A stretch of DNA of 8,274 nucleotides. Origin: Nitrospira defluvii. GTDB lineage: Bacteria; Nitrospirota; Nitrospiria; Nitrospirales; Nitrospiraceae. The translations under genes and the position numbers were made by a program. Positions within the stretch are counted from its first letter, which is position 1; every line of letters starts with the position of its first letter. The stretch covers positions 1-8,274 of the forward strand of contig JACQHN010000498.1 in NCBI GenBank assembly GCA_016199015.1, read 5' to 3'. Of the stretch, positions 1 to 5,903 are shown piece by piece. The notes beneath the pieces were generated by a model, which made no database searches, was not told the origin of the DNA, and saw only the letters and a list, made by a program, of their open reading frames with translations.

Positions 1-417
1 ATCGAGCGCCTCCGCCTCCTGATGTTCGACGTTGGCCCTGGTCGTGTCGAAATGGATGTTGTTGGGGACGCACATGCCCGGCTTGACGACCGTCGAGAAC
101 AAGAGGTTTTCGGCCATCCGCCCCTGATGTGTGGGAATGACAGAGCGATAGCCGAAGATGGACCGCACCACCGCTTCGAAGTGGTAGTAATTCTTGCTGC
201 CGGCGTAGGACTCGTCGCCCAGCATCATGCCGGCCCATTGGTTGTCGCTCATGGCGGATGTGCCGCTATCGGTGAGGAGATCGACGTAGCAGCTTTCGGC
301 GGGAACGTGAAAGAGATTGTATCCGGCCTCACGGAGCAAGCGTTCCCGCTCCTCGCGGGTAGTCCGCTTGATAGGCTCGACAACTTTAATCTTGAACGGC
401 TCGGATGGAAATTTCAC
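1..417 (-). CDS. tnaA: Tryptophanase / tyrosine phenol-lyase family PLP enzyme, N-terminal 139 residues (3' end outside window)
   Basis: This is a pyridoxal-phosphate beta-eliminating lyase that splits tryptophan (to indole, pyruvate and ammonia) or tyrosine (to phenol, pyruvate and ammonia). The visible 139 residues begin MKFPSEPFKIKVVEPIKRT, the usual family N-terminus. They continue with VDLLTDSGTSAMSD (residues 45-58), GDESYAGS (67-74) and PTHQGRMAENL (95-105). Tyr71 and Gln98-Gly99-Arg100 coincide with the catalytic tyrosine and PLP-phosphate loop of Citrobacter tyrosine phenol-lyase. The spacing SAMSDNQWAGMM is also phenol-lyase-like. Asp124 in HFDTTR falls where tryptophanases carry Asp and phenol-lyases carry Thr, which favours tryptophanase. 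The PLP lysine and the second specificity residue lie outside the window. I chose GTG at 417 because it matches the family start, has AAAGG six bases upstream, and overlaps the preceding stop as GTGA, implying translational coupling. Family is near certain; substrate is inferred. Confidence 0.88.
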   Translation of the reverse strand, partial: MKFPSEPFKIKVVEPIKRTTREERERLLREAGYNLFHVPAESCYVDLLTDSGTSAMSDNQWAGMMLGDESYAGSKNYYHFEAVVRSIFGYRSVIPTHQGRMAENLLFSTVVKPGMCVPNNIHFDTTRANVEHQEAEALD

Positions 418-1376
418 CGTCGACCTTTCAGGAATCGTGCGATGTGCACGCGAAATGGCGAAGCCCCTTCGTACTCGAACACATAGCGCGTCATATCGAA
501 GAGGGATGCCGGGTTCAGATCGCGAAGGAGTTCCGGCTTCCAGGTGATCTCCAGCTGGTTGATCATCGTGATCAGCGTCGGTGTTCCCACCTTGCCCAGC
601 GGTACCTGCCCATAGGACTGCGAAAAGATCAGGATCTCTCCGTCGAACATCGCCGCATTGATGTCCTGGGGGGCGCCTTGCTTGCGGTAGTCTTCCTCGA
701 ACCGCTGGAAGGCCGGAGACCGCTCCAATTCGTCGCGAAACGCAAAATAGATCTTGATGCCGGCTCGGCGCTGATCCTCCATGACCTCAACGGCATCCGT
801 CACCAGCGAGTCCTGCCGCATCTGCTCTTCCGACAGAACGAGCAAGCGGCGGATAGTCACGCCCCGTTTCGTCGCTTCCTGGTTGGCCAACAGATAGCTC
901 GGATAGAGGGCCTCTCCCTTCTTCCAAATGTTCCACCGCTCCATGATGGCATCGATGGAGTGCTCCGCCGTTTCGACGAGCCTCACCGCCTCTGCGCTGG
1001 CGGCCGCACCCTGGTAGATCAGCGACTGGGATTCCAGCTGCCGCAGCTCCCGCCCGATCGCCGCCACTTTCTTCGGCAGATATTTGGGACTCTTGGGCAC
1101 GTGCAGCATGACGTCCACGGCGGTGCGCGCGAGGGTCCAATATTCCTTGGCGGCGCTCGGCGCCTTATCTTTCTGGGCGACCAGCAACAGCTCGACCGGA
1201 TTTTTATCCAAGAGCTTGGCCATCTTGATGCACAGTTCGGGCTTGGGAATTTTGAGGCCGCGCCGCATCAGATTGGCTTCCGGTTGGGCAATGCCCAGCT
1301 TCTCCGCCAGCGCGTAGTCGCTGCTCAATCCGTACCGGTCTTTTACCGCTTCAAAGTAGCTGGCGATCTCCATCAT
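414..1376 (-). CDS. HTH (XRE-like) regulator with a PLD-like C-terminal domain, upstream of the lyase
   Basis: This 320-residue protein has two parts. Residues about 4-65 look like a short Cro/CI-type or phage-related HTH domain: SSDYALAEKLGIAQPEANLM (18-37) fits helix-turn-helix, followed by RRGLKIPKPELCIKMAKLL and a conserved-looking NPVELLLVA end. Residues about 130-300 resemble the phospholipase-D-like domain attached to some HTH regulators, with YLLANQEATKRGVTIRRLLV (161-180) and a second block, RRAGIKIYFAF (204-214). I see no HKD catalytic motif, so this part is more likely a sensor or oligomerisation module than an enzyme. ATG at 1376 has GGTGAGG a few bases upstream; a second ATG follows directly. 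The gene lies 91 bp after the acyl-CoA dehydrogenase and overlaps the lyase by 4 bp, so it probably controls or is co-expressed with the lyase. DNA binding is likely; ligand and targets are unknown. The C-terminal assignment is from pattern memory and is less sure than the HTH. Confidence 0.85.
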   Translation of the reverse strand: MMEIASYFEAVKDRYGLSSDYALAEKLGIAQPEANLMRRGLKIPKPELCIKMAKLLDKNPVELLLVAQKDKAPSAAKEYWTLARTAVDVMLHVPKSPKYLPKKVAAIGRELRQLESQSLIYQGAAASAEAVRLVETAEHSIDAIMERWNIWKKGEALYPSYLLANQEATKRGVTIRRLLVLSEEQMRQDSLVTDAVEVMEDQRRAGIKIYFAFRDELERSPAFQRFEEDYRKQGAPQDINAAMFDGEILIFSQSYGQVPLGKVGTPTLITMINQLEITWKPELLRDLNPASLFDMTRYVFEYEGASPFRVHIARFLKGRR

Positions 1377-1414
1377 CTAGACCTCACCGAACGTTGGTCA
1401 TCACAGGACACGAC

Positions 1415-1466
1415 GGGCCGAACGCACCGTGCAGGCATCTCTGCCATGCCCGTGCTTCATCGGCCC
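1415..1466 (-). other. Nested stem-loop just after the acyl-CoA dehydrogenase stop codon
   Basis: Three nested complementary segments occupy most of the 91-bp gap between the dehydrogenase and the regulator. 1415-1421 (GGGCCGA) pairs perfectly with 1460-1466. 1424-1427 (GCAC) pairs with 1452-1455. 1434-1438 (GGCAT) pairs with 1446-1450 around a 7-base loop. Small asymmetric bulges separate the stems. The structure begins one base after the dehydrogenase stop codon. No U-run follows it on the transcribed strand, so it is not a canonical intrinsic terminator. It may protect the upstream mRNA's 3' end or dampen read-through into the regulator. The pairing is read directly from sequence; function is inferred. 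Confidence 0.45.
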
Positions 1467-1467
1467 C

Positions 1468-3393
1468 TCACTCCTTTGCGGAGGCGCACACAAGACTCTC
1501 TCTCCCAGCCGCCAAGCTATCCTCGATCGAGCGACAACGAATGATGCCTTCTTCCAGCCAATCGGCTTGTCCTGAAAGAATGGCTTTTGCCACAGGATAC
1601 AGGCTGGCGTCAGCGTTCCACGACGATGTCCGCAGGGAAAGCAAAGGGGCGGGATTAAATTCTGATTTAATTCGCGAACAGAAATATGTGACGAGGCTCT
1701 GGACATGCTCCTTGTCCCGGATTTCCTGCTGCGACTTGTACCACAGCAATGTTTCGACGGCAAAGAGATGCAGGCCGGCTTTCACCAAACGCGTCATCAG
1801 CAGTTGCTTCCGTGCGAGGCCTTGCTGATGGCGTGCCGTGACCCACAGCGTCGTTTGGGCAAGCTCACGGCTCTTCTGCGCCACAAAACGCTCCCACACG
1901 GTGTCGAACGATCCTGCTTCCTCGCCGTCTTTCTCATAGACGGACAAGGCGTTGAAGGATCGCGCCGCGGTCTTGATGAAAAAGGGCGTAGCCCGCAACA
2001 TCTCGGTGATTTGGAATTCCAGGAAGGCATTGCCATGCGAAAAATACTCCGCCAGGCCTTCCCTCCCGATCCAGAGGGTCAAAATGCCGTTGCTCCCTTC
2101 CCAGATCACGTTGATGAGGGCGTCGCGAATCATCCGTTCGATCGGCACCGGCAGGTCCCCGTGGAGACGCAGCGAATCCGGCGTCTCAAATGCGCGCCCG
2201 CCGTAGATGCGGAACAGATCCAGCAACGATTCCAGGAGCCATTCAGTGGCGAGAATTTTTGCCGCCGCCGACTCAAGCCGTACGTCTTGCTTGGCATCAG
2301 CCCAGATCCCGGTGATCTTTACCAAGGCCTCCAGCGCCAGCACGCGCGAGGCCATGAGCACAAGCTTTGATCCGATATCCGTGTGTTCGCCGATCGGATG
2401 ATCATACTGCACTCGTTGCTGTGCGCGCGTACGGGCCAGCCAGAGGCACTGTTTGAGATTCCCCAGGCAGGCGGCGGGAAGCGTGAGCCGTCCCACAGTG
2501 AGGCTCTCGAGGGCGCGCCGCAGGCCGTTTCCCTCTTCCCCCAGCCGGTTTGCCACCGGCACAAAGACCTCGCGCAGATGCACTTGACCGTTATAGATGC
2601 CACGAACGCCCATGAAGCTGAGACGAGCGCAGCCGCACCCCTGCGACTGCGTGTCGACCACAAACGCCCCGAACCGCCGTTCCTCCTTGGGACGGTGGAC
2701 CTCATGGGGCGCGTCCACTATTTGCGCGATCACGACGAGTAGTGACGCCAAAAATTCATCCTCCCCACGCGGGGCGTTGGTCGTGTACAACTTCTCACCG
2801 GTGAGTCGATAGCCCACCAGGACACCGTTTTCCTTGATCGGGATCGCAAAGGTTTTGAGATCCCAGATATCGCACCCCGCCTCCTTTTCCGTCAGCGCAA
2901 AGCCGGAAATTTCTCCTTTGGCCAGACGAGGCAGCAACCGTTGCTGTTGCTCATGATTCCCGACCAATTTCACTGGTTCCGCCACACCGATCGAATTGTG
3001 CGCTGAAAGCAGGACCGTGATTGCGGCATCATGACTGCCCAAGAGTGTCGCCACCGCATGGTAGTCCGACTGAGAGAGACCAAGCCCGCCGTAGCTGTGC
3101 GGGATTTTGATGCCGAATGCGCCGATCTGTTTAAACGCCGCGAGCACGTCTTCGCCGATCGCGCCTTCTTTATCGATAGCTTCCGGATCGACTTTCTCGA
3201 TCAGCAGGAGGCGGAGGGTGTCGAGAAATTCCTTTGCCGCTTCGCTCCTGGCTGGAATCGAAGCGGAGGTAAACAGCTGTCTTCGAACGACCCCCTCGAA
3301 AAGGCCTGAAATAAACCCCGAATAGGCTCGCGTGTCGCGAGAGGCTTCCGCAGCCGCAAGCGATCCCCTAAACATTTTTTCCCTTGTTGCCAT
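1468..3393 (-). CDS. Acyl-CoA dehydrogenase with long C-terminal extension (VLCAD/ACAD9-like architecture)
   Basis: This FAD enzyme makes the first oxidation of beta-oxidation (acyl-CoA to trans-2-enoyl-CoA), passing electrons to an electron-transfer flavoprotein. It has 641 residues. An N-terminal helical domain contains FGIKIPHSYGGLGLS (93-107). The middle domain has FALTEKEAGCDIWDL (165-179), a variant of the usual ALTEPxAGSD flavin motif, and TGEKLYTTNA (198-207). Next come MGVRGIYNGQ (261-270), FVPVANRLGEEGNG and GRLTLPAACLG. The catalytic base is Glu432 in IWEGSNGILTL. About 190 further helical residues (450-641) exceed the roughly 380 residues of short- and medium-chain enzymes and recall membrane-associated very-long-chain dehydrogenases. 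I chose ATG 3393, which has GAAGG upstream and lies 22 bp after the patatin stop. An in-frame extension to 3576 would run through the patatin gene as low-complexity Arg/Pro-rich sequence. Chain-length preference is inferred; family is secure. Confidence 0.93.
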   Translation of the reverse strand: MATREKMFRGSLAAAEASRDTRAYSGFISGLFEGVVRRQLFTSASIPARSEAAKEFLDTLRLLLIEKVDPEAIDKEGAIGEDVLAAFKQIGAFGIKIPHSYGGLGLSQSDYHAVATLLGSHDAAITVLLSAHNSIGVAEPVKLVGNHEQQQRLLPRLAKGEISGFALTEKEAGCDIWDLKTFAIPIKENGVLVGYRLTGEKLYTTNAPRGEDEFLASLLVVIAQIVDAPHEVHRPKEERRFGAFVVDTQSQGCGCARLSFMGVRGIYNGQVHLREVFVPVANRLGEEGNGLRRALESLTVGRLTLPAACLGNLKQCLWLARTRAQQRVQYDHPIGEHTDIGSKLVLMASRVLALEALVKITGIWADAKQDVRLESAAAKILATEWLLESLLDLFRIYGGRAFETPDSLRLHGDLPVPIERMIRDALINVIWEGSNGILTLWIGREGLAEYFSHGNAFLEFQITEMLRATPFFIKTAARSFNALSVYEKDGEEAGSFDTVWERFVAQKSRELAQTTLWVTARHQQGLARKQLLMTRLVKAGLHLFAVETLLWYKSQQEIRDKEHVQSLVTYFCSRIKSEFNPAPLLSLRTSSWNADASLYPVAKAILSGQADWLEEGIIRCRSIEDSLAAGRESLVCASAKE

Positions 3394-3415
3394 ACTTTGC
3401 CTTCTGCCGCCGTGA

Positions 3416-4636
3416 CTACTTTGCCTTGCGCCAGGCAGCGCCGACGCCTCCGATACGCGCCGGCTCGACCGTGGTCTGAGGTGTCCGCGGGGCGGAGGCC
3501 GACGCGACGTCATCAAACCGCGCGAGGCGTCGCCGTGCGCGGTCCTCGAACCTGGCGCGTGAAATGGCCAGACCATGGCAGGCGAACTGTGCGGACAGGT
3601 CGTCGAACCTGTCTCTTGCCATCGTCATGACCGACACATATCCGGCCCGGAGGAGATGGATGCGGTCGCGGTAACTCAGAAAACTCCGTTCAAATAGCAG
3701 GGCATCGTCCTCCACCGGCGAAATAACCAAGACCTCTTTGTCCGGGTAGTCATGCTGGAAGCGTTCCAAGGCTTGCGAAAAGCGCGCGTCAAAGTTGATC
3801 CGCGACGCTTGTTCACCGATGGACAGAAAACCCCTGTCCCGCAGTCGGCTGCCTGCCTTGCCGACGGCCGACAGGCCTTGCGGTAACCGACTGTGCGGGG
3901 CCCTTGCCATGGGATTGATCATGATCATGAAATCCACTTTTTTTTGGACGGCGACCTCGAAGAAAGCCATGCGGCCGATGCCCGCATCGATATAGTCGCG
4001 GCCTTGGATGCGGACCGGACAGAAGTAAATGGGGACGGCGGAAGACGCCGTGACCGCGCGTGAGATCAGGACGTCCCGCCAGCCATCGTCGCCGAACATG
4101 ATGCCATCGCCTGTTTCCAGGTCAATCGCCGGGATATAGAGTTCTTTCGAGAGTCCGGCAAAGGTGTCACTCAACCCTTTGGCCTTGAAGATCGCAGCCA
4201 GATACTTGGCGAACGGCTCCAGGGTGTAGATGCCGCTCGGCAGCGCATCTTGGGCCTTGTCGAGCAGGTCGATGAACGTCATCTCTCGGTAGTTACGCAC
4301 ATAGAGCTTCAGGAGCGGGACAAGCTGCCGGGTCACACGCCAGACCGTCTTGAGACCCTCTCCAATGGCAGGAGAGAACACGTTTCGATGATCGAAGTAG
4401 TAGGGCCTGGTGCCGGACAGATTCGTTTCAAGGATCTCCTGTGGCTTCACTCCGTTGGCCACCAATGAGGCCGCCGCCGCTCCCGCACTCACGCCGACAT
4501 AGAGATCGAGGTCGTTCATCGTCACGCCGTCCTCGAACAAATCATCCAATGCGGTCAACGCGCCGATTTCAAAGAGATAGCCTGTGAAACCTCCCCCTCC
4601 CAACGCCAAGGCCCGCTTGCCGAAAGGCTGCGCCAT
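3416..4636 (-). CDS. Patatin-like phospholipase / lipid acyl hydrolase
   Basis: This is a 406-residue serine hydrolase of the patatin family, using a Ser-Asp dyad to cleave acyl esters of phospholipids or other lipids. The oxyanion-hole motif is LALGGGGFTGY (10-20). The nucleophile is Ser50 in the elbow YVGVSAGAAAA (47-57), and the dyad aspartate is Asp217 in YIDAGIGRM (215-223), written DAG where DGG or DGA is usual. The middle contains SRAVTASSAVPIYFCPV (192-208), a typical patatin core. The tail beyond about 340 is Arg- and Ala-rich and looks disordered. No signal peptide is evident, so a cytoplasmic or peripheral-membrane role is likely. ATG 4636 has GAGG upstream and places the glycine motif near the N-terminus; an open frame to 4711 merely runs into the repeat element. 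The acyl-CoA dehydrogenase follows 22 bp later, suggesting released fatty acids feed beta-oxidation; the physiological substrate is not visible. Confidence 0.92.
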   Translation of the reverse strand: MAQPFGKRALALGGGGFTGYLFEIGALTALDDLFEDGVTMNDLDLYVGVSAGAAAASLVANGVKPQEILETNLSGTRPYYFDHRNVFSPAIGEGLKTVWRVTRQLVPLLKLYVRNYREMTFIDLLDKAQDALPSGIYTLEPFAKYLAAIFKAKGLSDTFAGLSKELYIPAIDLETGDGIMFGDDGWRDVLISRAVTASSAVPIYFCPVRIQGRDYIDAGIGRMAFFEVAVQKKVDFMIMINPMARAPHSRLPQGLSAVGKAGSRLRDRGFLSIGEQASRINFDARFSQALERFQHDYPDKEVLVISPVEDDALLFERSFLSYRDRIHLLRAGYVSVMTMARDRFDDLSAQFACHGLAISRARFEDRARRRLARFDDVASASAPRTPQTTVEPARIGGVGAAWRKAK

Positions 4637-4733
4637 GTTGGCCCTCGCATCGACTGAACCGCGTCTAGCAGGATGCTGAAAAAGTCCGCCAGTGGCGTTC
4701 TCGCGGGACACTGCCGCCTCACATCTCGACGGC

Positions 4734-4773
4734 GTTCACAAACGTGACGCGCTTTATTCAGCGCGTCGTGAAC
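4734..4773. repeat. Hairpin module 1 of the element
   Basis: This 40-base unit folds with an outer stem GTTCAC (4734-4739) to GTGAAC (4768-4773), a one-sided AAACGT bulge (4740-4745), an inner 7-bp stem GACGCGC (4746-4752) to GCGCGTC (4761-4767), and an 8-base loop. The same architecture recurs 109 bp away with compensatory changes, supporting selection on the fold. Confidence 0.65.
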
Positions 4774-4785
4774 CTCAGAGGCTCA

Positions 4786-4809
4786 ACGTACCCCGAGAGT
4801 ACGTCTCGG
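4786..4809. other. Two overlapping, mutually exclusive short hairpins between the modules
   Basis: ACGTAC (4786-4791) can pair with GTACGT (4799-4804) around 7 bases. Alternatively CCGAGA (4793-4798) can pair with TCTCGG (4804-4809) around 5 bases. The two 6-bp stems share the middle sequence, so only one can form at a time. They lie in the spacer between the two hairpin modules of the element. Confidence 0.45.
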
Positions 4810-4842
4810 CCTAAGACACTGCCGGCTCACCGACCCGCCGGC

Positions 4843-4882
4843 GTCCACAAACGTGGTGCTCATTATTCTTCGCACCGTGGAC
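4843..4882. repeat. Hairpin module 2 of the element
   Basis: This is a second 40-base copy of module 1. The outer stem is GTCCAC (4843-4848) to GTGGAC (4877-4882), with the identical AAACGT bulge (4849-4854). The inner stem is GGTGC (4855-4859) to GCACC (4872-4876), and the loop is 12 bases. Relative to module 1, three base pairs are changed on both sides and two inner pairs are lost, so the overall length and shape are kept. Confidence 0.65.
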
Positions 4883-5006
4883 CTCGCTGCGGCCTTGCTG
4901 GACGGCCTTTTTGAGCACCCTGCGAAGGTGTTGTTCTGTTGAGCCAGACATGCGGACTATCGAAGTTTCGCGTCCCAAGATAGTTTTTCCGCAGCCTGCC
5001 AGGCCT

Positions 5007-5795
5007 TCATCGATCCACGAAGCGCGGCTGTCGCTTCTCGAGAAACGCAGCCAGGCCTTCCCTTTTATCGTCCGTGTCACAGAGCCCACCGAACAGGTGC
5101 GCTTCCAAGGCCAAGCCGTCACGAAGATCCAGCTCGACGCCTTTGCGGATCGCTTGAAGCGACGCGCGCAGAGCCACCTGACCTTTCGAGGCGATGGTGC
5201 GTGCCATGCCCTGAGCCTGGCGCAGGAGGTCCTCCGGTGGAACCACCTGGGACACTAAACCGAGCGCCTTGGCTTCCTGCGCTGATATCGGATCGCCGGT
5301 CAAGATCAGTTCTGTGGCCTTGGATTGACCGATGATCCGGGGAAGCCGCTGCGTGCCGCCGAATCCCGGCATGATGCCCAGGTTGATTTCTGGCTGGCCA
5401 AGTCGGCTTCCTTCCGCGGCAAGCCTGATGTGGCAGCACATGGCCAGTTCCAGTCCTCCACCGAGACAGACGCCATTGATCGCAGCGATCACCGGCTTCT
5501 CAAGAGCTTCGATCTGGTTCAAGATCGCTTGGCCTTGCAGGGCTATCATTTCCCCTTCCCGTGACGAGGACATCGAGGCCAATACTCGAATGTCTGCCCC
5601 GGCAATGAAGAACCGACCCGTACCAGTCAGCACGATGGCTTTGACTGCGTCATCCTTGGCCAACAGGTCAAAGGCCTGGCTGAGCTCGGCGAGGAGTTCC
5701 GGAGTGAGCGTGTTTGCCGGAGGACGGTTGATCACCAGGGTTGCCACCGCCCCATCAATGTTGCAAGAGAGCATCGAGCCGGCCGTCGTCGTCAT
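5007..5795 (-). CDS. Enoyl-CoA hydratase (crotonase family)
   Basis: This 262-residue single-domain crotonase hydrates trans-2-enoyl-CoA to L-3-hydroxyacyl-CoA, the second step of beta-oxidation. The early strand has VATLVINRPPANTL (17-30). The CoA and oxyanion loop is FFIAGADIRVL (62-72). The second oxyanion region and first catalytic acid are GVCLGGGLELAMCCHIRLA (108-126), with Glu116. The second catalytic acid is Glu136 in GQPEINLGIMPGFGGTQRLP (133-152). These match Glu144 and Glu164 of rat mitochondrial hydratase, so the protein should be a true hydratase rather than an isomerase-only relative. The C-terminus ends EGLAAFLEKRQPRF, a common hydratase ending. ATG 5795 has GTGAGG five bases upstream; an ATG seven codons further in is an alternative. 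It follows the hydroxyacyl-CoA dehydrogenase by 108 bp. Together the two proteins supply what FadB or FadJ provides as a fusion. Confidence 0.95.
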   Translation of the reverse strand: MTTTAGSMLSCNIDGAVATLVINRPPANTLTPELLAELSQAFDLLAKDDAVKAIVLTGTGRFFIAGADIRVLASMSSSREGEMIALQGQAILNQIEALEKPVIAAINGVCLGGGLELAMCCHIRLAAEGSRLGQPEINLGIMPGFGGTQRLPRIIGQSKATELILTGDPISAQEAKALGLVSQVVPPEDLLRQAQGMARTIASKGQVALRASLQAIRKGVELDLRDGLALEAHLFGGLCDTDDKREGLAAFLEKRQPRFVDR

Positions 5796-5903
5796 ATGGG
5801 CCTCACTTCATTGAATCATTGGTTCAGTGCTGCATTGCTCCATGGGAGAGACGGAGTGTCTCGCGCTCACGTTCACTCACCCGATGAGCCCATTCTTTCA
5901 TCC

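Larger units (their letters stand above)
4669..4922. repeat. MITE-like non-coding element with terminal inverted repeats
   Basis: The ends are imperfect inverted repeats of about 24-25 bp. The left end starts CAGGATGCTGAAAAAGTCCG at 4669. The right end, read inward on the complementary strand from 4922, starts CAGGGTGCTCAAAAAGGCCG. They differ by three substitutions and one indel. Inside lie two diverged copies of a 70-71 bp unit (4707-4776 and 4815-4885), each with a hairpin, plus a GC-rich spacer. There is no open frame resembling a transposase, and I could not see a target-site duplication. From memory, similar sequences with these ends are scattered through Nitrospira intergenic regions; this could not be verified here. 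Both ends present a T-run outward, so transcription-ending activity is possible. Confidence 0.65.
4637..5006. other. 370-bp intergenic region between hydratase and patatin genes
   Basis: No credible gene is present; short open frames here have no recognisable protein signature. Most of it (4669-4922) is the inverted-repeat element described separately. The remaining 84 bp next to the hydratase contain ACTATC (4956-4961) complementary to GATAGT (4979-4984), followed by a T-run on the plus strand. This is a weak hairpin oriented as a terminator for plus-strand transcription, where no gene is known. The region should also contain the patatin promoter, but I could not identify convincing -35/-10 boxes. 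Confidence 0.6.

Noticed and set aside
405..1544. Long plus-strand open frame (379 codons) opposite the regulator
   Set aside because: It lies antisense to a well-supported gene, is rich in Arg, His and Leu without recognisable motifs, and is typical of a mirror frame in GC-rich DNA.
1705..2370. Plus-strand open frame (221 codons) opposite the acyl-CoA dehydrogenase
   Set aside because: It is fully antisense to conserved dehydrogenase sequence, including the catalytic region, with no domain signature of its own.
3394..3576. N-terminal extension of the acyl-CoA dehydrogenase to 3576
   Set aside because: The extra 61 residues are Arg/Pro-rich and read out of frame through the patatin C-terminus; ATG 3393 has a good ribosome site and fits the family.
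3917..3936. Palindrome-like GATCATGATCATG stretch in the patatin gene
   Set aside because: It is explained by the codons for Met-Ile-Met-Ile-Asn in a conserved strand; no reason to treat it as a binding site.
4637..4711. Longer start for the patatin-like protein at 4711
   Set aside because: The added residues come from the inverted-repeat end and intergenic sequence; ATG 4636 has GAGG upstream and puts the glycine loop at its usual place.
4811..5122. Minus-strand open frame (103 codons) across the element and hydratase 3' end
   Set aside because: It overlaps the hydratase coding sequence in another frame, is partly repeat-derived, and has no known protein motif.
5848..5862. Small hairpin GAGAC-GGAGT-GTCTC in the dehydrogenase-hydratase gap
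   Set aside because: A 5-bp stem with no T-run is expected by chance; too weak to call a terminator.
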